A stretch of 64,000 bases of DNA from Stereocaulon alpinum (Eukaryota > Ascomycota > Lecanoromycetes > Lecanorales > Stereocaulaceae), in contig JAEUBA010000005.1 of assembly GCA_018257865.1 (NCBI GenBank), positions 372,001 to 436,000 of the forward strand, in the 5' to 3' direction. The position numbers and the translations under genes were made by a program. A model generated the notes under the pieces. That model saw nothing but the letters and a program-made list of their open reading frames with translations. It was not told the DNA's origin and did no database searches. Shown here one piece after another: positions 10,649 through 22,616 of this stretch. The first letter of the stretch is position 1, and every line of letters starts with the position of its first letter.

Positions 10649-13600
10649 CTACTTCTTGCCAAAAGGTTTCTTCGCCGCCTTAATAGTGCTCAGCGCACCC
10701 TCCTTGCCAGGGTTCCGCCCAACTTCAACAACCAAGAACCTTATAAAGTCCTGCCTAGTCCAGTAGCTGCTATGGGCACTCAGCATGTTGAGGTATTGGA
10801 ATTCAAGCCCCCCACCCGACTGGAGCGTATAGTCAATCTGCCCATTGTCGTTAAGGAGCAGCATCCTCTTCTCGGCTATTTCCTCCTTGGTAAAATTGTG
10901 CGTCTCCATCTCAACAGTAGTAGGCAACCTTACAGTGGTAGGACGTTTTGGAAGATTATCCAGACCAGTCATGGTCTTGGTAGGGGTAATAGCCTTCCCG
11001 CGGAAAAAGGAACCGAGATACTGCCCCCACGAGGCGTTGATGCTTGGGACAAATGCCGGTTGCAAAGACTTGGCATAATCTGCGTCGACGCAAGCATTGA
11101 GACGATAAGCGACTGGATCGTTATAATGCATGATGTTGTAGAGGTTATCAACCGCCAGACACCTGCCAAAGTATTAGCATATAAGTCTTGGGAGCATAGA
11201 ATAGGCACAAAAGCTGGCCAAGAGCCACAGATTTGTGCCACAAGACGGTTCTTGGGCTCGACGTATGATGGCATGGGGAATGACGAGCCTGGGTAGTGTG
11301 CATATAAATGTAAGCTTACCCAAAAGATCCGGCTTGACCAGCAACACCGGCGCCCATGTCTTCGCCTTCAGTATTAGGCTTCTCCCGGCCTTTGCGAGGT
11401 AGAAGAGGGGCATGATTTAGAAGCAAGAAGAATCCAGCGGGACTTCCACAAAAGAAAAGGCTCTTGGTGTCAAATTCGAAGATATCACTGCGCGCCACAG
11501 TGCTCCCAAAGTCCAGAGACTTAGGCAATTTGGTCGGTTGCTTACTCAGAATGTCTATCGCCATTATGCTACCCAGGGAGTGAGCGAGGAGATGGACCCT
11601 CCCATTCTCCTGAAACCCCGGATTGTTGATGCACCATAGCCGATACACCCGATTAGCCTCATGTGTCACGGCCTCAATCATCTTTGGTTTGTGATGCGAG
11701 AGGTAATATGGAATATCAAGCATGACGTCGGTGATCAAACCCCGGACCGCTGGTATAGACTCTGGAGTAATATCCTGCAGACCGAATTTATTCCTAGTTG
11801 AGTCCCCATCTTCGGGCGTCGGGTCTGGTTCCAAGCCGCCGCCCTCCTCTAGTTTCAAGGTGGATCGCCAATTGATAGGTAAAACCATAAGGGTACCCAG
11901 ATCCTGACGCAACCATGGTGTGATAATCTCAGACTCAAGTTCCACATTGACTTGTCTGCGGAACGCGTTGATGGCATGGGTAAAGTGGAAACTCTCAACG
12001 CGTTCGGAAAGCTTTTGCCCAATACCATGGATAACAAGGATCATATCTGTGGGTGTTGGCCGCTCGTCTGCACTCACACAGGCAGGGCATGACTTCAAGC
12101 TTTGAGACGTGATGGTTGCATCCCGCAAGATCCGAGTGGTTTCATGGGCTGCTCCCGCAACTACAGCCTTCCTTTGCGGAGGATACAGCTTCTCCCAAGC
12201 CTGCATGTCGAAACCACGAACAACAGGGATGCCTACAGCTCTACCTTTGCGGATGCTACTCAATGGTCTCCGAGCCTTTGCAACTGAAGGAAGTAAACTT
12301 GGCTTCAAGATCTGGGCATCTCGACCATTGGCATAGATGATGCTCGACTTTGCAAAGAGTCTGCCAGTAGACTCGAAACCATCTAGGACGCCAGCAGACT
12401 TGTTCTCCGTTAGGCCAGCAACCACTATGGCTTGCTGACGTTCTTGTTCCTCCGCGTCAAGCTGGTCAGGTACTGTGTTCAAAAGTGATTGCTTGCTCTT
12501 CGCGGTATCTGGCCTGTTCTGATCTGCCGCTAAGACCTCGGGAGGCCATATCTTGTGAACCACCTTCAGCTCAGCTTCGGGTCCAATTTCTATGCAGCTA
12601 TTGAGCTCGTCAACGTAAGCAGGAGTCCAAGGCTTCATGTACTCATAGCCTTCCTCAACTTGATTTGCGAGGTCGGTTTCAACAGGGAACATCGTACTCT
12701 TGTAAAACCATGTGCCGCGAACGACGGATGACACATCGTGAACAGGATCCCAGTAGATGGGGCCCATCTAACTCGCAAATGTTAGTAAGCTGAAGTATTT
12801 AAAATGCACAAAGTTACCACGGTCATTGGCTGTACGTACCTTCAAGCTTGGCATCTCAACCACATGTAGGCGAGAATGGCCGACTTGAACACGGACTACT
12901 TGGAGTTTTGATTCTTGCTGCTTTTTCTGTTTGCGGGATGGTGAGTGTCCTCTCGAGCCTGTCCCGTCTTCAGAATGGCCGGAGCTAAATCTCTGGAACA
13001 TGGGCCTTAAGGGCGAGGAATGCTTTGGCTTGAAGTTGTCCACAGCATCAGCCCCGTCGGCTTGCGTTATTGGTGATTGTTCATCCCTTGAACGCGAGCG
13101 TGACCGCGATCTGGATCTTTTTTCCTTACGCGGTGGGACTCTCAGGAAAGGTGTACCAGTTGTGTCTCGCTCCGATGGACTGGAGCTGAGTGCGATTGCG
13201 TTGACTTTCTCCCCAGCTTGCGACATTCTTCGCGAGCTTCTGGCGGATACAACATTTTGGTCCTTGGATTTCTCGTCCTTCTCTTTCCGACGAAAGGGGC
13301 TCCGGCTTCTGCTTTTCGTGGCGGTATTTTCCTCGTTGGGTGGGGTGATGGGCAGGTTCGTATCAAATGGTATGTGCTGAGGGTCGTCTGACAAGGTAAC
13401 ATCAAGATCGCAACGCTCTTTGCCTTGACTTATCGCTTTTGCCTTGGCCCCAGCCTCAAGCTCGGCATTTTGAGCTTGGATAGGGACATTTCCCTCCTCA
13501 GGAGACCTCTGCGGCCTCTTCCCCTGCTCGCCCAGCTTTTGCTTTGACACTTTGCCCTCTTCCAAAGGCTTCTCGTTGTAGGCGTCCTTGATGATCTTGG

Positions 13601-13907
13601 CAATATGCTTGGGTAGGTTTCCTTGAGTTGTAGACTGCTCTGGCTTCTGAAGCTTAAGCCATGCCTTCTCGAGGGCGATGTTATCGTGGACAGAGAATGG
13701 TCGCGGGGGAACTCTCGCGGGTTTATTGGCGAGAGAAGGGGGAGGAACCGGTGAAAGCGGGTCATCGATGGGTAGAGCTGAACTGTAAAAGAATTGTGCT
13801 CTGATCTTTGGTGGTTCGGCGGATGCTTCAGAAGCCCGGCGTGTGAAGGTGTTTGATGTGGCTTGTAGGAGGCAGTCTGCGCCAAAGGTATGGCCTGGAG
13901 CCGTCAT
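10649..13907 (-). CDS. DDHD-domain phospholipase (PA-preferring phospholipase A1 family), 1009 aa
   Basis: Exons are 12840-13907, 11320-12767 and 10649-11162. Introns are 72 nt (GTACGT...TAG) and 157 nt (GTAAGC...CAG), for 3030 nt in total. The N-terminal third is low-complexity, with Arg-Ser clusters such as RSRSRSRSRDEQS, and is probably disordered. The WWE-like region follows (MGPIYWDPVHDVSSVVRG). Near residue 600 comes VIHGIGQK, and near 750 the lipase elbow AHSLGS (G-x-S-x-G type, with Ser as the expected nucleophile). The C-terminal DDHD block holds LFFCGSPAGFFLLL, GCLAVDNLYNIMHYNDPVAY and a C-terminal QSGGGLEFQYLNMLSAHSSY. The family hydrolyses phosphatidic acid and related lipids at organelle membranes. 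The yeast relative is YOR022C. Confidence 0.92.
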
Positions 13908-14444
13908 GATGTCGTTTTGTTGGCTAAAGATCCGACTCGAGACACGAAAGCACGGTTGGACTTCGTATTAGTGCATTAGGTATAAGAGTTCCTGCCTGCA
14001 GGTGGATTAGAAAGTAATGGGCTGTAGCCTAGAAGTCGGTACAGAAGGATCGGTAGAGAAGGAAATTAATAAGGACTGCTAAGGTCTATGGAGTCTATAC
14101 GTATGAAGAAGGAGACTCATCAAAGTCGTAATGGCAGGAAAGGGTGGGCAAAGGCCCAGGAATGGAAAGAGTGATGCTGAGTGGGATGATCAACAGACCG
14201 ACAGAAGCCGTGGGGGCGGGGCAATTCGCACGTCCCTCAACAAGAAGGACAACAACAACAACACCGACGACGACCACTGATTACTGACAGATACAGTGGG
14301 TAATCATCTCTCTACTACTGAATTGCGAGCTTCGGTGACGTAAATAATGGCTATAAGCATGGGTTGTACCATCACTATTTCATTGTTTTTGTAACTGCAG
14401 CTAGTGGGAGAGGTCATATTCAGGAATTTCGAGCAACTTCGGTA
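13908..14444. other. Region upstream of the DDHD gene
   Basis: These 537 bp hold the DDHD gene promoter and the 3' flank of the F-box-like gene. An AAC/ACG-rich microsatellite-like tract lies at about 14244-14276. Nothing else was recognised. Confidence 0.45.
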
Positions 14445-15248
14445 TCAGTGAAGGTAACCGGCTGCTTTCCTGATTTTCCATCCATCTACTAACTTCGAGG
14501 CCATCCGTCTAACGTTTTTGTTGGTCAGATACATCATGTCCGACTCCAACTTGGCTTTCTGCTGCCGATATTGCCTTGGATGAAATATCAAGCATGGCTG
14601 CCCCTCATATTCACCCATGTACCCTGGCCCCAGTGTGGGCTCCAGCCTCCGCACGAATATTGGAGACTGTGAAAAAATTGTCGACGGCTCTGATGAGTCG
14701 ATGATCAATGTTTGGAAATTGATAAAGGTTTGCAAACCCGGGCAGGCGATCATCATAGAGTCAATGTCATGTTTCCACCACGCAGTAGTGATATGGCATA
14801 TCCCTCTCACGATGTTCGGATTACCAAAGACACCAATATCGTTGATGAACCAGCATTGTTTTCGGCCTTTGGACGAAGCCGCAGGGTGCAGGCAGAAATG
14901 GACATTCTGGAGCCAATCTACTGCTTCGTAGCCCAGGTAAGGGTCGGTCAATGTTTCAAACGCGTTAGAAAGGTGAAAGTGGCCTTTCTTGTAGAGGATA
15001 CGGATAGCCTCGTCTCTTGTTCGTTGACAAACCCGAAGTACGTTGAGACGTGAAGAGATCCATTCTTCGTAGAATTTGCCATCATAGTCGAAAACGTTCT
15101 TGACCCCGATTGGTCCAAATCGAATGACTGCGTACTCCGCAGTAAGGAGATGGTCATAGATAAGATCCCGCAGTTCAAGAGGCAAGGCGAAGAAACTCGA
15201 TGCCGCTTGATTGTGGCATCTGAGTTTCGCGACGAGCCTTTCAGGCAT
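14445..15248 (-). CDS. F-box-like domain protein of unknown target, 267 aa
   Basis: This is a single-exon gene. Residues 19-35 (FFALPLELRDLIYDHLL) match the short L-P-x-E-L-R-x-x-I-Y helix motif found at the N-terminus of a very large group of fungal F-box-like or 2EXR-like proteins. LNVLRVCQRTRDEAIRILY follows, as is usual for that group (leaders xxLLxVCxxxxxEAxxxLY). The rest has no recognised domain. Such proteins are abundant in dothideomycete genomes and mostly uncharacterised; a role as a substrate adaptor for SCF ubiquitin ligase is possible but unproven. Confidence 0.75.
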   Translation of the reverse strand: MPERLVAKLRCHNQAASSFFALPLELRDLIYDHLLTAEYAVIRFGPIGVKNVFDYDGKFYEEWISSRLNVLRVCQRTRDEAIRILYKKGHFHLSNAFETLTDPYLGYEAVDWLQNVHFCLHPAASSKGRKQCWFINDIGVFGNPNIVRGICHITTAWWKHDIDSMMIACPGLQTFINFQTLIIDSSEPSTIFSQSPIFVRRLEPTLGPGYMGEYEGQPCLIFHPRQYRQQKAKLESDMMYLTNKNVRRMASKLVDGWKIRKAAGYLH

Positions 15249-15707
15249 GAGACCAAGGTCGTCGAATATTGTTACCCAAGATTGATATGGGTGAGTTCGT
15301 GTTAGGTAAAGGGACGGAATATTTCAGCAATGTATCAAGCAGACTCGATTTGAGAATGAGAGCACGTTTAATTCACGGTGTGTATGTAAGGTACTTGCAT
15401 GTAAAGACGAAAATTTCTCATAAGCGAGGGCAAAGCTTGACCATTGCACATCAAGATCACTTGGAATGGCGCCAAGCTGTGCAAACATGCTCAACCCCAT
15501 AATAAGAATGTGCAAAGAAGGATGTGTAAAGAAGAGCGCCCACAATCTATTATTACAAGGCTTATCATTCGAGGAAAGATACTGTGAATGCGAGAAAGAA
15601 CCGTCTCCCGTTTTCGCCACGAGCCATGGGCGATACCCAAACGACGTTCCACCAATCCAAGGCCAATGTCCTTCAAGGCAGCGTAGCCAAGAGAACGTGT
15701 CCCTACT
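15249..15707. other. Intergenic region, nothing recognised
   Basis: These 459 bp lie between two minus-strand genes: the promoter of the F-box-like gene and the 3' flank of the next. The open frames here are antisense or composition noise. Confidence 0.5.
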
Positions 15708-17526
15708 TCAAGCAAACGGATTCTCCAAATCTTCGAGCTCCTTGGCTGTCTTCTTTGGCGGCTCCCATCTCTTCTCTACTCCGAACTTGATACTCTCGTA
15801 TTGCTTTCGCTTCTCTTGCTCCTCCTTCATGATCTTCAATGCCTTGACCTGGATCTCCTGGAACGCCAAGAACGTCACCAGCGGCGCGCCCAACATCTCC
15901 AAGATCTTATAGCAGTCGCTCATATGCTTCTTGATCATCGAGTCCGGAGCGCAAAAAGTCCTGACGCTCATCTCGCGCGCTATAGTCTTCCATGACTGCA
16001 TCATTGTGTTCAATGCAATAACATTTTCGGAATGGGCACCGTAGAAGCGGAAGGTCTTCAGGTTGTAAAGGACAAGATCGCGCTGGGTCGCTTGATCAAA
16101 CATGAATTCAATGACTTGAGGGCGGTTCTTGCTAGCCCAGAAATCCGTAACTTTCTTGAGACTCTCGACGGTCATCCGGCCCTCTTCTTGTTGAATAGTG
16201 AGGTACTGATTTGCCGTGGCGCAAATCATGAGCTCGATCTCGGAGTACAGCTTGGCCTGTAACGGAGGGCTTAAAGAGACCGTAAATTTGGACTTCGCGG
16301 GTGATTTAGATGGCGAGCGGTGATGGTAGACAGTGGTAGGGACGAATTTGGTGACATCTTCGGTCTATTCCTCCCTTTAGCGCCGAGAAATTCAATGGTG
16401 AACAAGGGGACAATACCAGATGCTCTACACGTTCCTTGAGCTTCCCACCCCAATGCTTGATACCACCCTTACGATACTCTGCACTTGGTAGCTCCTTCAT
16501 GCTCATGCTCTTTCCCAGCCATCCATGCTCACCAAACAGTTGCTTCATCGGAGAGCGAGACCGCTTCGGAGGGCTTGGGATAGCTTCATTTTCATTGATG
16601 TTCTCTAATAGCTTGGTTGGCGATGTTGTACGACTGCATCATCATGTCAATATAGATCAAAGGACAGGGGGTTGCGAAGTAGCATACCTGAAGCTTCGCC
16701 CACGCGAAAAGGACGACGATGTTGCGCTGGTGTCTTCGCTCGATCGGTTCGGGTCACCACGGACTGCAAACTTCTTGCCCACACGAATACTGTGATCATC
16801 TCTCACAGTGGCGTGGAAGTCGATGTTCCCTTCGGATTGCGAATGCAGCATGCCCGGCGACCTTGGGGACCTATGCCCATATTTTCTCCCATAATTTACA
16901 GTGTCATCGCGGATAGCTTGCGCATCGTGGAAATCCCCCATCTGCGCATATTCTTTGTTGTAGGTCATGACTCCATTCTTGAAGACCTGTTCGTCATGAA
17001 AAGCTCCCATCTCCGCATTCTTTCTCCCATAGTTCACATTATCGTCCTTGAGTGCCTGCGCGTCCTGAAAGTCCCGCGTTTGCGTATAGCGCTCGCTAGA
17101 GGAGATGGGATTGAGATTGGCGAAGTTGCTGTATGTGAGTTGTCTGCCATGCCTTAGTTATTGAATGTGGTAACAAACCAGAAGCTGTGCTGTGCTGTGT
17201 TGATACGTAACGTACATTTCCGGCATGGCTGCGCTTTTGCGAGTCGCTGCTCTTTTGTAAGTGGGCGTTGAGTCTGGAGGACTGAATTTGATTGGATCAA
17301 CACCGTTGAGACGGTCAAAGAACTCCGATGTTATTCTTGCTGGTGTTGCGGGTAGCAGCAGCTCGGGTGTAAGGTTGAGAAGTGTTTGTTTACCAGGGTC
17401 GTCACTGAAGGATGATGATGAGGGTGTGGTGGAAAGGTACCCGGGAGATTCAACAGATGAGCGATGTGTGCGTTTTATATCAAAATTCGAATGACCAAGG
17501 TCAAGATCACTGAGTTTGTGATCCAT
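15708..17526 (-). CDS. Conserved fungal protein of unknown function with 23-residue tandem repeats, 541 aa
   Basis: Four exons: 17216-17526, 16688-17128, 16417-16633 and 15708-16364. The introns are 87, 54 and 52 nt, with donors GTACGT, GTATGC and GTATTG. The frame is continuous across all joins. Residues 1-103 are Ser/Pro-rich. Residues of about 122-190 form three units of exactly 23 residues, each opening with [DA]-F-[HQ]-D-[AE]-Q, carrying V-x-Y-x-[RK] and ending in M-G in the first two; a fourth degenerate unit (DFHATVRDDHS) follows. A basic Ser/Pro linker (RSPSKSPAKSK) leads into a helical C-terminal domain with YSEIELMICATANQYLTI, RDLVLYNLKTFRFYGAHSEN and a charged tail. I do not recognise a named family. 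The C-terminal half looks ordered and alpha-helical. Confidence 0.75.
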
Positions 17527-19072
17527 GAGCTTTCAATAGCAAGGCCCATTGTCGGGGAATCGACAATAGCAACAAAAGAACAATTGATAAACAATAGCAT
17601 TCACTGCAGACGCGTAAACGCTAAGTGAAGACTCAATTAAGCTCAAGCCACTGCTAAGATGAAACGGAGACGGCTGTGCTCCCGCGGCATTTTGGAGTAG
17701 GGAAATTCTCGTTTAATTCATCAAGGACGAGATTGAATCTGGGCCCTTGGAAAGCTGTTGTGTTGAAGCTCAAAATGGCCCTGGCATATTATGGGGCTAT
17801 ACAGGCACATGATGGGCCACTCGCACAGTGACTCTGGTCTCTTGAGCTTACGAAAAACCAAAGACTGTCGCAGTGACGGCAGGTTCCATGATAGGGACCT
17901 ATATGAGTCGCGGTCACTGACAGGTTGGCTCTCATTCCTAGATGTGAACACAATGCTTGGGTCGATTTTTGATCTGGAATATCAGTGGAGAGGCCCCAAA
18001 GCTTGAAGGAAAATGTTACTTTGACCTCGACTTGATTCGAACCATGAGGGAACAAGATGACTGCATCCACTCAAATGTCTCGGCAAATGTGTCAATGAAG
18101 TGCTAAATGCCTGTTTCGGGACTCCCCACCTTGAAATCTACAGCAATCAGCAGCATTTCCATTCCGACACATGGAGCAATGTATAGGAGCAAGCTCAATT
18201 TACCGTTTGAGTTAAGCACTTTGTGGCTCAAGTCGTCTAGCATTGATATTCCTCGGCAGATAAAATAGACGCACGCTCATACTAGAAGTAGCAATTCCCT
18301 CCCTCAGATGTATGTAGAGATGCATCAAGTATTCGAATTCGATTCAGACGTTTACGCTTAACAAAGGCAATATACGCTCTGATTATACAAGCTAGCGCAC
18401 AGATTTCGATATGTCGAAAGATGATTAGGGGAGTAACCTCTCAAAACGACACTGTTGGATGAAGGTCCCTAATAGTTGACAGGACTTAGGAGGACATACC
18501 TGGTCATCGGACACTGCTCGGTTCAAGTACCATAGTGTATAGCAATACAATAAGGGAAGCCTACATTGATGAACCATACTTGACAGCTCGAGTCACCAAA
18601 CTCTTGGCAAGAATGAATGAAACGCGCTCCCCTACAAAAAAAAACTTCTCAGCTCCAACTATTTCCAGAAACGTGGGGACATGGGGTAGATAAATGCAAC
18701 AGACACCTTAAAAAAGGGAGTAGGAGTATCGATACTGTGGCTCGATATTCGGAAGAATGCGATAGACCAAGCTTGAACGTCTTCTGAAGACTACACTTGT
18801 CAGCTTAGATCACGCGGTAGATGGCAACACTGCAAAGATACGTACACTTGTTCTGGCTAGAGCGTCCAAATATTTCACTAAGACCAACCCTATCGTCCAC
18901 TAAAGCAAGCAACTCTCAGTTCAAGTCTTCAAGGACTGTCAAGCTGTCAAAGGCTACATGCTGTGGGTCATCCATGTGACTCAAGTCTTCTCGGTCTCAA
19001 TACGCTGTCAGGCTGCGTAACCTTATCTTTTGTACACATACACCATACTAAAATCCCTGTTCCAGCCCATTT
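17527..19072. other. Gene-poor intergenic region
   Basis: This is 1.5 kb without a frame I would call. A motif resembling a tRNA B-box on the minus strand near 18035 lacks a matching T-stem. No repeat of note was found. It may hold the promoter of the 541-residue protein gene. Confidence 0.5.
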
Positions 19073-19916
19073 TCATTGTTTGTTTACCTTCAACCTCTCA
19101 AGAGCCCCGCTCAAAGACTGCTTGAACTTGCCCATCGGCGACCTCTTTGATCCTCCGAATTCCCCATTGTTCGGCGAAAGCGGCGGTGATGTACTTGGTG
19201 CTTGCGGCTCGAGACTAAGGTCGGTAGAATTTTGCTTCCGAGAACATTGTTCACGCGCGTTTCGAAGTCGTGCTCAGGCGGAAAAATCACGATAGATCTG
19301 CGTTTGGTGTGCGTTGTTGGCTGTATTGTGGGAGCTTCGGCGCTGTCGAGCCACCGGGATGCGCGATCTTGAGGCATTTGTCTGGGCAATCTTGGTAGAT
19401 TGGTGTATGGACAGCGCTTAATAATGACTATGTAAACTTATAAAGTGGATTGCTTACCCCTAGTGCCGACAGTTGTGCGTACTCGGCGCGTCATGAACCC
19501 CAGATCTCTTGGTCTTCGTCCGACGACTCAAGCTGATGCTTGAAAGGACGAGCACAGTCGTGCAGGTTCGCTGCACCATATCTTGCACGCATTCGCAGCT
19601 CCATCTCCTGTGCTCCTTTGTTAAGATCCATTTCAAGGGTAAGTTCTCTCGTCTGCCCAGGACCTCCACCAGGAAATGCTGAACTCGGGCTTCGTGGAAC
19701 GGTTGCAGTCCCCGAAAATTGTATGCCGCTGGCTTTTCAGATTCCTCTTCAGCCATGAGGAGCAATATCGGAAGTTACTGTAGGCGTTGCAGGGTTTAGT
19801 GGTCGCGAACAAGCATGTGCTGACTGCACTTGGCGTAGTGCTAGCAAGTGATTGCAGAGTAGAGTAAAACATCTTGAAAATGCCTGCCTGTTGATGTCTT
19901 GGTAGACGAGTCTCAT
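19073..19916 (-). pseudogene. Probable decayed gene interrupted by four in-frame TGA codons
   Basis: One frame runs from ATG 19914-19916 to TGA 19073-19075 across a plausible 76-nt intron (19382-19457, GTAAGC...CAG) that keeps phase. The 256 codons contain four TGA codons (19749-19751, 19737-19739, 19491-19493, 19274-19276) and no TAA or TAG before the end. The text between them is protein-like: VPRSPSSAFPGGGPGQTREL, then MDLNKGAQEMELRMRARYGA, and a C-terminal SPMGKFKQSLSGALERLKVN helix. Each TGA could be a mutated CGA (Arg). The putative ATG lies only 45 bp past the P450 stop on the same strand, so the true 5' end is doubtful. I do not recognise the family. The alternative is an intact gene with a structure I could not find. 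Confidence 0.35.
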
Positions 19917-19960
19917 CGCTGTCCGGCAATGTATCGAAGCGAGTTTACCTTTGTTTCAGG

Positions 19961-21945
19961 CTAGCCTGATTGGGGCTGTGGCATATCTTGCCGCGCCCGC
20001 AGAGTCACATGCACACCCTCTTGTTTTACAAACCACCTACAGATTGCATCAGTTCTCGGTGACTCGACGAGATTGAGGATGACACTATACATACCAGCAC
20101 TTTTCTTTCCACTCAGCCTTGGGATTTACGAGCTCCATGTCGAAGTTAAGGAAAAGTGTTGGGATCAACTTCGACATTTCAATCCAGCTCAAATCTATAG
20201 CTATATCAGCTATATTCTCAACACAAGGATCTACCAGGAGGGACCATTGTATACTTTTACCTAAACACACTAGAAGTACCGAAGCTCAGCGCTCGTCATC
20301 AAAGCAAGAACCGGCTTCATCGAAGGAGCAAAATACTCCCAATGTTCGTCTCGTAACCCAGCTGTGTGTCGAATATAGGGGAGAAAGGCCTGCAAGGATG
20401 ACCTACCACGTGATCCCGAACCGAAGGCAAAGAAAAAGCGCCCTAAGACAATGGCTCGTCAGCCTCCGACTGCAGAAGCATGCTGCAATAGCTTACCCAT
20501 GTTACTTGAATCGTCTTTCTCCAGCCACCGTTCTGGCCGGAACTGCTCAACGTCCTCCCCAAATACGTGGGTATCTCTGTGTACAACCCAGGGATTGACA
20601 CCAATGGTAGTCTTGAATGCAGTCAGTACGGGCCAACTAAGATCACGCCTATACATACACCCTCAGGTATATATCGGCCATCGACATCAATGCCGCCACG
20701 CGGTGTAACACGGGGCAGGCTCATCCCTACGGCAGGGTGACACCGAAGGCCCTCGTATAGACAGGCCTGGAGGTAGGGCATGTTCTTTGTCTGCTCGAGG
20801 GATATTGGCTCTGACAATTGTCCCTCTTTCTTCTTTGTGTCCAGCTCTTCAACCAGCTTCTTCTTGCAGTCAGCATTCTTCAGCAGATAGTAGATGATGG
20901 CCCTGGTGGAAATGGCAGTAGTGTCCGAGCCAGCGAGAATATTGCTTGTGGCCATTGAGAGAACGTTGGCATCGGTCATTTCATCAGGCTTCTCTTTCTG
21001 TACTGCAAATAGCTTGTCAAGTATATCATCGTGGTCGCTACCACGAGTCTTCCGGCTTTCGATTGCTTGGGAGGCAAAATTTCGTAGTCTTCCATGGCGT
21101 GCGGTGATACCTAGATGGTTACCAAAAACAGGGGAAAGAAAGTCATGGATCCAATAAAGTGAGGGTATTTGGCCTATCCAGGCAGCGCTTCGCAGTGCGC
21201 CTTCTATTTGCGCAAATGAACCGTCGTCCTTGGCCGCGTCCATGAAGCCAAACCTTTTTGAAAAGGTCACCTGACGATAGCCTTAGTAAGGTATCTGTAG
21301 ACATTGCCATGAGCCTCGTTCTGTACCTCTCCAATCACATCTTGCTTGCGTCAGCTTCAATAGTGACGCAGTGAAGTCGTTCGGCAACTCACCGAATGCG
21401 AACAATTGCACAAACAGGCCCATATTGATATCCTGATCCTGCCGCGTTCGCATAATCATTATGAAATGAGCTATAGCATCATTAATGTACTTTTCAAAGT
21501 CTAAAAGAGCGTCCATTGAGTATATCCGGCTCACGAGTCGTCGTTGTGCACTGTGGATGGTTTCATCACGTTCGGCAAAGAGATCAAACTTGCGGTATCC
21601 TTGAAACACACTATACCAAGGTGATTTGACAAACTTGGTACCGGCTCCGTAGATTTTTTTGATGGCGGACAGATCAGCGACACTGACTTCATTGGGGCCT
21701 GTTCGGACAAGCTTTCCATGTTTCTTGTGGAGTTCAATCATTGTCCTGTGCATGTCTCCTTGCCACGAATGCTTCACCATCCATAATCTCGAAAGGCGAG
21801 CACTGAGAGGCCCAGGGATCTCTTGCAACGGACCAAGGAATAGGCGATAGAGCACTATAGGAATTATGCATAGGGAGAGCAAGGCAAAAGCCTGGGCAAA
21901 TGTAAGGAACTTGTCGTGAGAAGGCCAAAAGGACAAAGGAGCCAT
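19961..21945 (-). CDS. Cytochrome P450 monooxygenase (microsomal, pisatin-demethylase-like group), 510 aa
   Basis: This is a haem-thiolate monooxygenase with an N-terminal membrane anchor (FAQAFALLSLCIIPIVLYRL). The gene has eight exons: 21393-21945, 21327-21340, 20659-21270, 20497-20611, 20407-20454, 20255-20269, 20095-20194 and 19961-20036. Joined length is 1533 nt. P450 landmarks in order are the I-helix AGSDTTAIS, the K-helix E-x-x-R (YEGLRCHP), FRPERW, and the haem loop FGSGSR-VCLGK with the Cys ligand. The C-terminus is KCW-WFVKQEGVHVTLRAR. Exon 2 is only 14 nt, and exon 6 is 15 nt and carries the haem cysteine. Intron 5 (137 nt) is longer than the others (42-60 nt). It is divergent from a flavoprotein hydroxylase, suggesting a joint pathway. 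The substrate is unknown. Confidence 0.88.
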
Positions 21946-22616
21946 GTCTGGCTACGTCTTGAGCTCAATGAAGGGTGGGATGCAGTCTCTCTAGGTTTGA
22001 CAAAGGAAAGTAAAACGCTTAAACAAATCCAACTGTACGCGCCATTTATATACATGCATAAGGTACATCTCTGTTGATCACATACCTTATCTAAGATAAT
22101 GACCGAAGCTGAATTAAGTTCTCTGCGGGGAAGGCGCCAAGGGCGCGAAGCCCTCCACTCGCTCCAGTGACCCTTTGTCCCGTCCCGCAATTCCAACGTC
22201 TACCTACCGAAAAGTTTCCCGACACCAACCTACCTTACCCTTCTCCAAATCGCTAGGTAACGCCCCGCATACAACTGTTCCACCACCGCTCAATGGCTAC
22301 TACCGACGCACGGTTGCATCGCAATGCTTTCTCTTGTGATGATCACTGTCCAAAGCAGAGTCAACGCTTTTCGTTTTGGACGACATTCATCGCTTGCTCT
22401 GTATATCCTTTGTCCGATGCATATGCCACAAGCAAGTACTTACATACTTCATCCTACTATTCTGGATTTCTGAGGACCTCGCCTGCGTAGAATACCCGTC
22501 GCCGTCTCACATAAGCTCACGCCACGACCTTTGCGAAGTGTCTTGCGGTTACCAAACCTTCATCTTTATCCTGGCCGACAACAAGGACAATCAGGACAAG
22601 TTCCAAAAGACGGAAG
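21946..22616. promoter_or_regulatory. Divergent promoter region, P450 / flavoprotein monooxygenase
   Basis: These 671 bp separate two divergent oxygenase genes and are a natural place for co-regulation. No specific operator could be identified by eye. Confidence 0.55.

Noticed and set aside
17990..18110. Possible tRNA B-box (GGTTCGAATC) on the minus strand
   Set aside because: The flanking bases do not form a T-stem or acceptor stem, and no A-box is placed correctly.
19073..19916. Selenocysteine or reassigned TGA as explanation for the interrupted frame
   Set aside because: Fungi of this type lack selenoprotein machinery, and neighbouring genes use TGA as a normal stop (for example the H4 variant and TauD genes).
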